Of a stretch of DNA of 64,000 bases, positions 35,821-46,386 are shown in pieces (positions within the stretch are counted from its first letter, which is position 1; every line of letters begins with the position of its first letter). The translations under genes and the position numbers were made by a program. Under the pieces are notes generated by a model. The model saw nothing but the letters and a program-made list of their open reading frames with translations. It did no database searches and was not told the origin of the DNA. This DNA comes from Streptomyces xiamenensis (GTDB lineage Bacteria > Actinomycetota > Actinomycetes > Streptomycetales > Streptomycetaceae): assembly GCF_000993785.3 (NCBI RefSeq), contig NZ_CP009922.3:4836001-4900000 (forward strand). Direction: 5' to 3'.

Positions 35821-36773
35821 GTTCCCGGATGAGCGGCCCGGCGCCGAAGGAGCGGCGGCGGGCGGACTGCTCCGGACCGCCCGGCCGCCCGTTCTGGACC
35901 GGCCGGCGCCGCGAGGCGCTCGCCGGCTACCTCTTCGTCGCCCCGCAGCTGATCGGCAGCGCCGTGTTCGTCCTGCTGCCGCTGATCCTGGTGTTCTGGT
36001 ACAGCCTGCACGAGTGGAACGTGCTGGCGGGCTCCTTCGAGTTCACCGGCACGGACAACTACGACCAGTTGCTGAACGACCCCTCGCTGCCGGGGGTGCT
36101 GACGGCGACCGCCGTGTTCTCCGTCGGCCTCGTGCTGCTCAACCTGAGCCTGGCGCTGTGGCTGGCACTGATGCTGAACCGGCGGCTGGCCGGTACGACG
36201 TTCTTCCGCACGGTGTTCTTCTCCCCGGTGGTCGTCTCGCTGGTGGCGTGGACGATCGTGTGGCGCTTCCTGCTCCAGGAGAACGGCGGCGTCAACGGGC
36301 TGCTCGACGTGTTCGGCATGACCGGGCCGAACTGGCTGCGCGGTGAGTTCACCGCCATGCTCTCGGTGATCGTGGTGCAGGTCTTCAAGAACGTCGGTCT
36401 GAACATGGTGCTCTTCCTCGCCGCGCTGCAGGGCGTGCCCCGGGAGCTGTACGAGGCGGCCACCATGGACGGCGCGGGCCGGTGGACGCGGTTCGTGCGC
36501 ATCACGGTGCCGATGATCAGCCCGACGATCCTGCTGACCTCCATCATCACGGTCGTCGGCTCTTTGCAGGTGTTCGCCCAGATCGATGTGCTCACCAGCG
36601 GCGGACCGGGGACCTCGACCACGGTGCTCGTCTACTACCTGTACCAGCAGGCTTTCCAGTTCCACCACTTCGGATACGGGGCGACGCTGTCGGTGCTGTT
36701 GTTCGCGATCGTCTTCGTGCTGACGTTCGTCCAGTGGCAGTTGCGCAAGAAGTGGGTGTTCCATGAGCAGTGA
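35817..36773 (+). CDS. Sugar ABC transporter permease (MalF type)
   Basis: The product has 318 aa, with six membrane segments predicted from about residue 35. The EAA loop is ELYEAATMDGAGRWTRFVRI. GTG 35817 overlaps the stop of the binding-protein gene; ATG 35829 is an alternative. Paired with the following permease, it forms the membrane channel of a CUT1 importer. The 3' end overlaps the start of the next permease by 11 bp. Confidence 0.92.
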   Translation: MSSRMSGPAPKERRRADCSGPPGRPFWTGRRREALAGYLFVAPQLIGSAVFVLLPLILVFWYSLHEWNVLAGSFEFTGTDNYDQLLNDPSLPGVLTATAVFSVGLVLLNLSLALWLALMLNRRLAGTTFFRTVFFSPVVVSLVAWTIVWRFLLQENGGVNGLLDVFGMTGPNWLRGEFTAMLSVIVVQVFKNVGLNMVLFLAALQGVPRELYEAATMDGAGRWTRFVRITVPMISPTILLTSIITVVGSLQVFAQIDVLTSGGPGTSTTVLVYYLYQQAFQFHHFGYGATLSVLLFAIVFVLTFVQWQLRKKWVFHEQ

Positions 36774-37686
36774 GGTCGCAACCCGCCGCCCCCGTGGCGC
36801 CGAGGGCACCAGCCCGGCCCGTGACGAGCCGGCCCGCCGGAAGCCGAAACGCGGCGGATCGTGGCGCGCAGCGCTGATCGTCTACGGGACGCTGGCGCTG
36901 CTGTCCGTCCCCTTCCTCTTCCCGACCTGGTGGATGGTGACGGCCTCCCTGAAACCGGCCAACGAGATCTTCGCCTTCCCGCCCTCGCTGCTGCCGGACA
37001 GCCCCCGGCTGGACGCCTACCAACGGGTCTTCGAGGTACAGCCGTTCGCCGCGCAGTACCTGAACTCCATGTACATCGCGCTGGTGGTCACCCTCGGGAC
37101 GCTCGCGGTCTCCTCCCTGGCCGGGTACGCCTTCGCGCGCATCCGCTTCCCCGGCCAGAACGCGCTCTTCCTCGTGGTGCTGATCGGCCTGCTGATCCCC
37201 AGCGAGGTGACGATCGTCCCGCTGTTCCAGATGTTCAACGAGTGGGGCATGATCGACACCCACTGGCCGCTGATCCTGGTGCCGATCCTCGGCGCCCCCA
37301 GCGTGCTGGCCACCTTGATCATGCGGCAGTTCTTCATCGCCATCCCCAGGGAACTGGAGGAGGCCGCCCGCCTGGACGGGCTCGGCCAGTTCGCCGTCTA
37401 CCGGCGGATCGCCATGCCGCTGGCCAGGCCGGCGCTCGGCGCGGTGGCCATCTTCACCTTCCTGCACAGCTGGAACCTCTATCTGGAGCCGATCGTGTTC
37501 CTGTCGACCCCGGACAAGTTCACGCTGCCGCAGGCGCTCACTCACTTCGTCGACGCCTACGGCGGCCCGATGTGGGACGTGCAACTGGCGGCGGCCTCCA
37601 TGACGGCGCTGCCGGTGCTGGTGTTCTTCATCGTCATGCAGCGTCAGTTCGTCGAGGGCCTCGCCCACACCGGGCTCAAGGGCTGA
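36763..37686 (+). CDS. Sugar ABC transporter permease (MalG type)
   Basis: The product has 307 aa. A basic 30-residue N-terminus precedes the first membrane helix (ALIVYGTLALLSVPFLFPTW). The EAA loop is ELEEAARLDGLGQFAVYRRI. ATG 36763 lies inside the preceding permease gene. No ATPase gene follows; as in other Streptomyces sugar importers, the shared ATPase MsiK probably energises it. The operon ends at the hairpin 37694-37733. Confidence 0.92.
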   Translation: MSSEVATRRPRGAEGTSPARDEPARRKPKRGGSWRAALIVYGTLALLSVPFLFPTWWMVTASLKPANEIFAFPPSLLPDSPRLDAYQRVFEVQPFAAQYLNSMYIALVVTLGTLAVSSLAGYAFARIRFPGQNALFLVVLIGLLIPSEVTIVPLFQMFNEWGMIDTHWPLILVPILGAPSVLATLIMRQFFIAIPRELEEAARLDGLGQFAVYRRIAMPLARPALGAVAIFTFLHSWNLYLEPIVFLSTPDKFTLPQALTHFVDAYGGPMWDVQLAAASMTALPVLVFFIVMQRQFVEGLAHTGLKG

Positions 37687-37693
37687 CCGCACC

Positions 37694-37733
37694 CGTGCGG
37701 AACCGGCCCCGGCGCGGGGGCCGGTTCCGCACG
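37694..37733 (+). terminator. Hairpin terminator after the sugar importer operon
   Basis: CGTGCGGAACCGGCCCC (37694-37710) pairs perfectly over 17 bp with 37717-37733 around GGCGCG. It lies between the permease gene and the convergent cobalamin-binding gene, next to the latter's stop. Confidence 0.87.
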
Positions 37734-37734
37734 G

Positions 37735-38854
37735 TCATCCGTCCGCGGGGGAACCGTTCCGCGCGACAGGTCCGTCCAGTGCGCCGGCAAGGCCCAGGGC
37801 GAGGAACCCGCGGGCGCGCGGCAGGTCCTTGAGGTCGTCCTGGAGAAGCTCCAGGCAGGGCACGAGGACCCGGACGGGGACGCCGCGGGCCCGCAGCACG
37901 TCGCCGGTCCAGTGCAGGAACCCGGTGAACAGGAGCGCGTCATCGGTGTACAGGGCCGTGGCCAGGAAGTCCACGACGTGGAGCACGTCCTCGGCGGTGT
38001 GCTCCCGCTGGGCCGCGGTGTACGTGCGCATCGCGGGCACCCGTTCCTCGAGCCCGGCCATGGTGTTCCGCACCAGTTGCCGTCTGCTCCGGGAGACCAG
38101 CGTGTACTCCTGGTCGGCGAGGTGCGGCAGATCCTCCACGGTCTGCCGGACGGCACCGGCGTGCGGGCGGGGAAGCCCGCCGTCCAGCACCGCCGTCCAG
38201 CACCGCCGTCGCCCCCCGGGCGTCGGGCGCCCAGCCGTCGGCGCCGAGCAGGCGGGCGTAGCGGCCGTCGGCGCCGAAGGCGGCCCCACCGGCCAGCACG
38301 GGCACCCCGGCCGCCTGCGCGGCGCTGATGGCCGTGTGCGCGCCCGGCAGATGCGTGGGGAGGGAGGAGGACAGGGCCAGCGCCGCGGGTGCGGTCCGGT
38401 GCAGATGGGCGATGAGCCGGGAGGTGGGGACCTGGGCGCCCAGGAAGTCCACCGGGTAGCCGCGGTGGCGCAGCACTTCGGCCAGGATCCGGGTGGGCAG
38501 GACGTGCCAGTCGCCGTCCACACAGGCCACGGCCACGGTGCCGCGCCCTCCGCGCGGCCGGGTGACGGGGACCCGGTCGGCCATGGCGGTGATGATCCGG
38601 TCCTGGATGGCGGTGGCGGCGTGTTCCTGCGCCACGGTGAGGCGGTCGGCGGCCCATTCGGTGCCGACCTTGTGCTGGACCGGGGCGATGACCTCCAGCA
38701 GGACGTCCTCCGCCCCGGCGCCGTCGTCCAGCGCGGCGAAGACGGCCGCCGCCGCCGCGTGCTCGTCCCGGGACCGCACCGCCCGCCACAGGCCCTCGCG
38801 GGCCCGCAGCAGGACGGCGTCGCGGCCCCCGGCCGAGGTGGGCGGGTCGATCAT
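37735..38854 (-). pseudogene. Cobalamin (B12)-binding domain protein, frameshifted by a 13-bp duplication
   Basis: Without the duplication the product would have 368 aa. A helical cap region with AQEHAATAI is followed by a Rossmann-like B12 domain: VAVACVDGDWHVLP (the DxH part of the DxHxxG motif, with Pro in place of the final Gly), FLGAQVPTSRLIAHL and LALSSSLPTH. A C-terminal helical domain (about 220-368) begins LPRPHAGAVRQTVEDLPHLA. At 38178-38203 a 13-bp unit is present twice, shifting the frame; one copy fewer gives a continuous product. As read, translation ends after 304 residues at 37940 with a false tail. It lies 6 bp after the PAS-GAF-PP2C gene and is probably its partner in signalling. 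Confidence 0.75.
38178..38210. repeat. 13-bp tandem duplication inside the cobalamin-binding gene
   Basis: CGCCGTCCAGCAC occurs at 38178-38190 and 38191-38203, with a further 7 matching bases at 38204-38210, about 2.5 copies. Loss of one unit restores the reading frame, so the tract is the cause of the frameshift and could revert by slipped-strand pairing. Confidence 0.88.
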
Positions 38855-38860
38855 GTACGG

Positions 38861-40501
38861 TCAGCCGCCGCCTGCGGCGACCGGCCGCGCTTCGGCCGGA
38901 TGGGGAGCCGTGATCGCCATGACCGCTATGTCGTCGTGCCGGTTTCCGTCGATCCACCGCGTCACGAGCATCTGGATCCGCTCCACCACCGCTTCGGCCG
39001 GCATGCCGGCGCACTCCTCCAGCGCGGCGAGCAACCGGGTCTCGTCGAACATGACGTCGCCCAGCGGGCCGCCCCGGGCCTCGGTGACGCCGTCGGTGAA
39101 CAGCAGACAGGTCTCGCCCGGCTCCAGGGTGACCTCGGCCGTTGTGGCCGCGACCTCGGGAAGCGCGCCGATCAGGGTGCCGGCGGTGGCCGCCTCCTCC
39201 ACCGTGCCGTCCCGGCGGACGATGAGCGGCGCCGGATGGCCGGCGCTGGTCAGCCGCATGTCGACGACGCTGCCACGGCGGCGTACCGAGGCCAGCACCA
39301 GCGTCGCGAAACGGGTGTTCCCCTTCGCCAGGATGGCCCCGTTCAGCAGACTCAGCAGATGCTGGTGGTCGTCCGCCAGCGGCAGCAGGGCGTGCAGCGT
39401 GTTGCGGATCTTGCCGGTCAGAACCGCCGCCTCCAGGCCCTTGCCGCACACATCCCCCAGCACGGCCAGGGTTTCCCGCTCTCCGCCGGCCCCGGGATGG
39501 ACGTCGTAGAAGTCTCCGCCCACCTGCTCGGTCTCCCGCGACGCGCGATACCCGCCGGCGAAATCGACGCCGTCCACCCGGTGCAGGACGGGGGGCAGCA
39601 GTTCCGCCATGAGGGTCGCCGTGATGCTGTTCTGTTCCTGGTACAGACGGGCGGCGGACAGCGCGGCTCCCGCGCGGGCGGCGAAGACACGGGCGAAGAG
39701 TTCCTCGGACGTGTCGAAGGCGGTATGCCGGCTGCGCCGCAGCAGGATGAGCGCCCCGGCGGGGAAGCCGTGCCCGGGCAGGGGGGTGATCACCACCGAC
39801 CCCACCGGCTCGGTGAGCCCTTCGGGCACCGCCCAGTGCGGCAGCACGGCGGGGTCGATCCAGCGGGAGGGCACGGGAGGGAAGCCCTGAAGGGCCTCCG
39901 CGAGCCCGGGGACGACGGACGGGTCGATCCGTTCGGTGCTGCGGACGACCTCATCGCCGATCCCGGTGGCCAGGTGATGACCCCGGCCCGAGGCGGGGGT
40001 GATCAGGATCGCGGCGTCGGCGAGGTGCCGGGTGGCCAGCGCCACGGCCTCCTCCACACACCGCTCGGTGTTGAGCGAGGCCAGCAGCCGGGTGGACGCC
40101 TCCGCCAGAAAGGCCGTGCGCTCCTGCTCACTGCGCAGCGCCCGTTCGGCGAGCCGCTGTTCGGTGTCGTCGAGGAGCCACCACACCACGTCGCCGCTCG
40201 CGCCGGGCGTCGCGTGGGCTTCGAGCGAGCGCTCCCCGTAGGGACCGCGCACCGGTCCCGGCGCGGCCCCGCCGTCCCGGGCCACCTCCTGGTGCGCCCG
40301 CGCCAGCCAGCCGGGGACGGCGTCCTCCAGCCGGGCTCCGGGTACCGCGCCCGGAAACAGGTCAGCCGCACGGGCGTTGGCGTCCAGAACGGCGCCCGCC
40401 TCGTCGATCACCAGCGCGGGACAGGGCGCGAGCGGCCACGAAGCGCTGACGGACGACAGCGGGTGCCGTGCCGTGCGCGAGGATTCCTCGACACTGGTCA
40501 T
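38861..40501 (-). CDS. PP2C-type (SpoIIE) phosphatase with PAS and GAF domains
   Basis: The product has 546 aa. A PAS-like region (about 20-115, PALVIDEAGAVLDANARAAD) is followed by a GAF domain (130-290) and a SpoIIE-type phosphatase (330-535) with metal motifs VGGDFYDV, VLGDVCGKG, TSAGHPAPLIV, LLFTDGVTEAR and DDIAVM. Such proteins dephosphorylate anti-anti-sigma factors in Streptomyces stress signalling. It is cytoplasmic and lacks a kinase domain. It is first of a two-gene unit with the cobalamin-binding gene. No anti-sigma or STAS gene is nearby, so the partner is encoded elsewhere. Confidence 0.88.
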   Translation of the reverse strand: MTSVEESSRTARHPLSSVSASWPLAPCPALVIDEAGAVLDANARAADLFPGAVPGARLEDAVPGWLARAHQEVARDGGAAPGPVRGPYGERSLEAHATPGASGDVVWWLLDDTEQRLAERALRSEQERTAFLAEASTRLLASLNTERCVEEAVALATRHLADAAILITPASGRGHHLATGIGDEVVRSTERIDPSVVPGLAEALQGFPPVPSRWIDPAVLPHWAVPEGLTEPVGSVVITPLPGHGFPAGALILLRRSRHTAFDTSEELFARVFAARAGAALSAARLYQEQNSITATLMAELLPPVLHRVDGVDFAGGYRASRETEQVGGDFYDVHPGAGGERETLAVLGDVCGKGLEAAVLTGKIRNTLHALLPLADDHQHLLSLLNGAILAKGNTRFATLVLASVRRRGSVVDMRLTSAGHPAPLIVRRDGTVEEAATAGTLIGALPEVAATTAEVTLEPGETCLLFTDGVTEARGGPLGDVMFDETRLLAALEECAGMPAEAVVERIQMLVTRWIDGNRHDDIAVMAITAPHPAEARPVAAGGG

Positions 40502-40703
40502 GAACGTCCGGACCCGCGACGGCGAGCACGGTCACCTTTCACAAAAGCCAACAGTTCGATGAAGTTTCCCGTATACGTCCCGGTCCTTCAAGCCGTCTCC
40601 GGCCGGGATTCCCGGCGGGGCCGCGGGACGCCGCAGGTGAACGTGCCCGCGCCGCCGCCGGTCTGACGTTCCGTCGGTACCCCGGGGCGGGGGAGTGGCG
40701 GAG

Positions 40704-41180
40704 TCAGCCCAGGTCGTAGACGGTGGTCGGGATCCCGGACCGGCACAGGGTCGCGTCGACGATCGGTCCGATGCGCGCCCACGTCCCGCCGGCCAGGCCG
40801 CAGCCGATGCGCGGCATATGCACGGACGCCTTCCGGGCGCGTGCCTCCTCCGCGACCGTCCGCAGGCACTGCTCCACCGCCTCGTAGCGGATGGGCTTGC
40901 CCTTGCTCCCGGTCCTCATCCCGTGCTGGCCGATCATGTTCGCCACCGTGATGTCCCGGCGTACCTCCACGAACTGCACCGCCCCCAGCCCGAAATCGTT
41001 GTCCGCCCGCTCCCGGTGCCAGCGGCGGTAGGCGCGCTCGGGCTCCGGCCAGCGGCGGGAGACCGCCACGACGAAGCCCTTTCCCCAGCCTCCGAGGTCG
41101 TTGCAGACATGGGCGACGATTTTCGGCCCCGCCGCCTGCGGATCCGTCGCATCCCCCTGGATGACGCACAGCGATGTCAT
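40704..41180 (-). CDS. Macro-domain protein (ADP-ribose binding or hydrolysing)
   Basis: The product has 158 aa and is a single macro domain: IQGDATDPQAAGPKIVAHVC, NDLGGWGKGFVVAVSRRWPE, VRRDITVANMIGQHG, and MPRIGCGLAGGTWARIGPIV. The pattern resembles Poa1p/TARG-like proteins that remove ADP-ribose groups or act on ADP-ribose-1''-phosphate. It stands alone on the reverse strand, divergent from the ABC-F leader region by about 110 bp. No toxin or ADP-ribosyltransferase gene is adjacent. The substrate is not determinable from sequence. Confidence 0.87.
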   Translation of the reverse strand: MTSLCVIQGDATDPQAAGPKIVAHVCNDLGGWGKGFVVAVSRRWPEPERAYRRWHRERADNDFGLGAVQFVEVRRDITVANMIGQHGMRTGSKGKPIRYEAVEQCLRTVAEEARARKASVHMPRIGCGLAGGTWARIGPIVDATLCRSGIPTTVYDLG

Positions 41181-41295
41181 CCGCCCATCCTGCCAGCGAC
41201 GGCCACGCCGCGCGGCCCGGTTGTTTCCCCGGCGCCGCTGAGCGCGGCCGTGTAGGCTTGGTCAGGTCGAGAACCGCTCCAGAGGAGACACAGAC

Positions 41296-41325
41296 GTGGT
41301 GGGTGAAGACGACATCTCGGGGTGA
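41296..41325 (+). CDS. Candidate leader peptide before the ABC-F gene
   Basis: The 9-codon frame MVGEDDISG (GTG start) is preceded at 8 nt by AGGAG. It ends 13 nt before the hairpin at 41339. A second short frame, MGRPPADAYAHRGGLVVVP (41333-41392), spans the hairpin itself. ABC-F resistance genes in actinobacteria are often controlled by ribosome stalling on such leaders, which lets transcription pass an attenuator. The assignment is inferred from arrangement. Confidence 0.42.
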   Translation: MVGEDDISG

Positions 41326-41338
41326 TACCCGGATGGGC

Positions 41339-41376
41339 AGGCCGCCGGCCGATGCGTATGCGCATCGGGGTGGCCT
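41339..41376 (+). promoter_or_regulatory. Candidate attenuator hairpin upstream of the ABC-F gene
   Basis: CCGATGCG (41349-41356) pairs perfectly with 41361-41368 around TATG, and AGGCC (41339-41343) pairs with GGCCT (41372-41376) below a small bulge. CGTTGTCGTT follows. Upstream, CAGAC and GGGTG around the leader start can pair with CACCC and GTCTG at about 41393-41402, a possible alternative fold. Confidence 0.48.
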
Positions 41377-41446
41377 CGTTGTCGTTCCCTGACACCCGTC
41401 TGCCGGGCCGCGCCGAGACGCGCCCTCTCCTTCACCGAGGTTCTTC

Positions 41447-43081
<1,635 letters not shown>

Positions 43082-43159
43082 CCCGGCGTACGTTCCGGCC
43101 CGCGCCCGAGGCGGCACGCCCGGCGGGCCCCGTCCGTCCCTCACACCAGGTGGATCGTC

Positions 43160-44821
43160 ATGTCCCGACCCGCGCTGCTCGCGCACGACCTCGTCCGGAT
43201 CCGGGGCGGCCGCCGGATTCTTGACGGCTTCTCCCTCACCGCCGCTCCCGGCCGCCGTATCGGTCTGATCGGCGAGAACGGCGTGGGCAAGACCACGCTG
43301 CTGCGGCTGCTCGCGGGGGTGGACCAGCCGGACGCCGGTCGGGTCACTCGCCCGGACGACCTGGGCTTCCTGCACCAGGAGATGCCCTTCGACGCCCGGG
43401 CGACCCTCGCGCACGTCCTGGACGACGCGCTGCGGGAGCCCCGCGCCGCGCTGGCCGAACTCGACCGGCTCACCGCACTGCTGGGCCGGACGCCGGACGG
43501 CTCGCCGGACCACGCCGCCCTGCTGGAGACCTACGCCCGGGCGCTCGAACACGCCCAGGAGATGCAGGCGTGGGACGCCGACCGGAGCGCGGCGATCACC
43601 CTGGGCGGACTCGGCCTGGACCGCGTCCCGCGCGACCGTACGCTCGGTTCGCTCTCCGGCGGACAGCGCGGCCGGCTGGCCCTGGCCGCGCTGCTCGTCC
43701 GGCGCCCCGGCGCGCTGCTGCTGGACGAGCCGACCAACCACCTCGACGACGACGCGGCCGACTTCGTCGCACGGCGGGTGCGCGACCTGCCCGGCGCCGT
43801 CGTGCTGGCCAGCCACGACCGCGCGTTCCTGGACGCGGTGTGCACCGAGGTGATCGACCTCGATCCGGCGCCCGGCGGCGGCCCCGTGCGGTACGGCGGG
43901 AACTACACCGACTACCGGGCGGCCCAGCGGGCCGAGTACCGGCGCTGGGAACGGCGGTACGCCGAGGAACAGGAGGAACTGGAGGGCCTGCGCCGTGCGG
44001 CGGGGGTGACCGCGCACCGCCTGGCGCCGGACCGGGGCCGGACGGATCACGAGAAGATGGGCTACGGGCACCGCGGCGGCCGGGTGCAGCGGCAGATCTC
44101 CCGCCGGGTGCGGGACGCCGACCGGCGGCTGGCCGAGCTGGAACGCGACGCGATCGCCGCCCCGCCGCGCCCGCTCTCCTTCCGGCCGGGGCCGGTGACC
44201 GCCGGGACGGAGGCAGCCGGGGGTCACGGCGCGGACCCCGGGGAGGGCACGGCCCACCTGGTCTCGCTGCACGACGTCCACGTACCCGGCCGCCTGGCCC
44301 GCCTGCGGCTGGACATCGATCCCGGCGAGCGGCTCCTGGTCACCGGTGGCAACGGCGCGGGCAAGTCCACCCTGCTGTGGGTCCTGGCGGGCCGGCTCCC
44401 GGCGCGGGGCGAGACGTACCGCAGACCGGGGCTGACCACCGGACTGCTCCCGCAGGACACCGGGTTCGCCCATCCGGAGCGCACCGCGCGCGAGATCTAC
44501 GCCCGCGTGCTGGGGGCGCGGCGCGCGGAGGAGGTTCCGCTGCTCTCGCTGGGGCTGCTGAGTGAGGCCGACGTGGGGCTGCCGGTCCACCGGCTGTCGG
44601 CCGGCCAGCGGCGCAGGCTGGCCCTGGCCCTCCTGGTGGCGCGGTCACCGCAGCTGCTGCTGCTCGACGAACCCACCAACCATCTGTCGCCCCGGCTGTG
44701 CGACGAGCTGGAGGAGGCGCTGGGCGGCGGACCCGGCGCGGTCGTGGTGGCCAGCCACGACCGCTGGCTGCGCGGGCGCTGGCGGGGACGGGAGGTGCGG
44801 CTGAGCCCGGCGGGGGAGTGA
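43160..44821 (+). CDS. ABC-F family ATPase, second copy, macrolide-resistance type
   Basis: The product has 553 aa with two ABC domains: GENGVGKTT, LSGGQRGRL and LLLDEPTNHLDD in the first; GGNGAGKST, LSAGQRRRL and LLLDEPTNHL in the second. The linker (about 250-320) contains RRWERRYAEEQEELEGLRRA and GHRGGRVQRQISRRVRDADR, the layout of OleB/TlrC-like self-resistance proteins. It differs clearly from the upstream ABC-F protein, so the pair is not a recent duplication. ATG 43160 follows the first gene by 78 bp, so they are probably co-transcribed. No transmembrane partner is needed. Confidence 0.86.
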   Translation: MSRPALLAHDLVRIRGGRRILDGFSLTAAPGRRIGLIGENGVGKTTLLRLLAGVDQPDAGRVTRPDDLGFLHQEMPFDARATLAHVLDDALREPRAALAELDRLTALLGRTPDGSPDHAALLETYARALEHAQEMQAWDADRSAAITLGGLGLDRVPRDRTLGSLSGGQRGRLALAALLVRRPGALLLDEPTNHLDDDAADFVARRVRDLPGAVVLASHDRAFLDAVCTEVIDLDPAPGGGPVRYGGNYTDYRAAQRAEYRRWERRYAEEQEELEGLRRAAGVTAHRLAPDRGRTDHEKMGYGHRGGRVQRQISRRVRDADRRLAELERDAIAAPPRPLSFRPGPVTAGTEAAGGHGADPGEGTAHLVSLHDVHVPGRLARLRLDIDPGERLLVTGGNGAGKSTLLWVLAGRLPARGETYRRPGLTTGLLPQDTGFAHPERTAREIYARVLGARRAEEVPLLSLGLLSEADVGLPVHRLSAGQRRRLALALLVARSPQLLLLDEPTNHLSPRLCDELEEALGGGPGAVVVASHDRWLRGRWRGREVRLSPAGE

Positions 44822-44988
44822 ACGGGCGGGGCGCGCCGTACGGTCCGGGGACGCGGCCCCCTGTGCGGCCTGACGAAGCCATGACAATCTGAGGGGCGGC
44901 GTGGTTCCCCGCGGCGTCCCCCGCCCTCCCCGCGCCCCCGACCCCGCCCAGCCGGGCCCGCGTGGCCCGCCGAGGAGGAGCCAGCGCC

Positions 44989-46269
44989 GTGGACCCAGGG
45001 AAGCCCGCCTTACACCGATCGCTGTGGGTGCGTTCCGGCGTGGCCGGCATGGCCTCCTACCTCGACGCCGCGGCGATCGTCTCGACCGGGTCCGCGCTCG
45101 TCCTGTACAAGGAGCCGCTGTCCCTGACCGCGGGCACGATCGGGGCGCTGTCCTCGGCGCTCACCCTGTCCATCGCCGTCGGCTCATTGCTCGGCGGCCG
45201 GCTGGGGGACCGCTTCGGACGCCGCCGGGTGTTCGTCGTCACGGTGACGATGCTGGCCTTGGGCGCCGCCGTGCTGGCGGCGGCGCCGGGCAGCGGCTGG
45301 CTGTACCCGGGCGTGATCCTGATGGGCTTCGCGGCGGGCGCGGACCTGCCGGTCTCCATCGCGCTCATCGCGGAGGAGGCGCCCGAGGGGGCCCGGGGCC
45401 GGCTCGTCGCCCTCACCCAGGTGCTCTGGTACGCGGGGATGTGCGCCACCCAGCTGATCGGGCTGCTGGCCGGCGGCATGGGGGCGACGGGGGCCCGCGT
45501 CCTGTACGCCCATGTCGCCGTGGTGGCCCTCGCGGTCCTGACGTTCCGGCTGCGGATGCCGGAGTCCCGGCAGTGGTCGGCGCAGCGGCGGCTGGCCCGG
45601 GAGCTGCGGGCGGGCGAGGCCCGGCGCCTCACCGCGGGGCGGCAACTGCTGCGTCCGCCGCACCTGGCGGCCGTGGGGTCGCTGGCCGCCTTCTACGTAC
45701 TGACGCTGATCGCGGCCAACACCATGGGACAGTTCACCACGTATCTGTACGTCGAGGTCGCCGGCAGCACCGTGCGGGTCGCCTCCGCCGTCAACCTCGC
45801 GATCCTCTTCTTCAGCATCGGCATGGCGGTGCTGTTCATGCGGGTCGTGGACGGCCGGTACCGGATGCGCTGGTACGCGATCGGCGCCGTGGGCTTCGTG
45901 CTGTACTTCGCGCTGCCCGCCGTGTTCGGCGTCCATGTGTGGAGTCTGGCCCTGGCCAAAATCATCGGCACCTTCGGCACCGCCCTCGCCTTCGAGGCGA
46001 TCTTCAAGGTCTGGTCGCAGGAGGCGTTCCCGACGCTGCTGCGAGCCACGGCGCAGGGCTCGATCATGGCCCTCGCCCGGGGTGCCGCCGCCGCTGCCGC
46101 CCTGTGGACGCCGAGGCTGCTGGACACCACCCCGCGCACGGTGTTCATCGTCCTGGCCACCCTGGTCGCCGCCGCGATGCTGGTGGGCCCGGTGATCGAA
46201 CGGCTGCCCAAACGGACGCTCAGCGTCGGCGGGCCGGGGGGTGTGCCGCCCCGCGGGGGCGCTGCGTAG
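44989..46269 (+). CDS. Major facilitator superfamily transporter, sugar porter-like
   Basis: The product has 426 aa with about 12 membrane segments. The MFS signature GGRLGDRFGRRRVFVVTVTM follows the second helix, and the mid-protein block RMPESRQW is typical of sugar/acid symporters. GTG 44989 has GAGGAGGAG 8 nt upstream and is preferred to GTG 44962. It follows the ABC-F pair but is separated by 167 bp with a GACAAT hexamer near 44882, so it may have its own promoter. Substrate unknown; sugar, polyol or drug are possible. Confidence 0.8.
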   Translation: MDPGKPALHRSLWVRSGVAGMASYLDAAAIVSTGSALVLYKEPLSLTAGTIGALSSALTLSIAVGSLLGGRLGDRFGRRRVFVVTVTMLALGAAVLAAAPGSGWLYPGVILMGFAAGADLPVSIALIAEEAPEGARGRLVALTQVLWYAGMCATQLIGLLAGGMGATGARVLYAHVAVVALAVLTFRLRMPESRQWSAQRRLARELRAGEARRLTAGRQLLRPPHLAAVGSLAAFYVLTLIAANTMGQFTTYLYVEVAGSTVRVASAVNLAILFFSIGMAVLFMRVVDGRYRMRWYAIGAVGFVLYFALPAVFGVHVWSLALAKIIGTFGTALAFEAIFKVWSQEAFPTLLRATAQGSIMALARGAAAAAALWTPRLLDTTPRTVFIVLATLVAAAMLVGPVIERLPKRTLSVGGPGGVPPRGGAA

Positions 46270-46386
46270 GCTGGGGCGTCGTCGTCCCGCGGCGGTGCTG
46301 CCCGGAGGGTGACGCGTCGTAGAGTGGCACGAGAGCCCTTGACCCGCATCAGCGCAGGCAGGGAGCCGAGCTCCAGGAGTTCCTTC

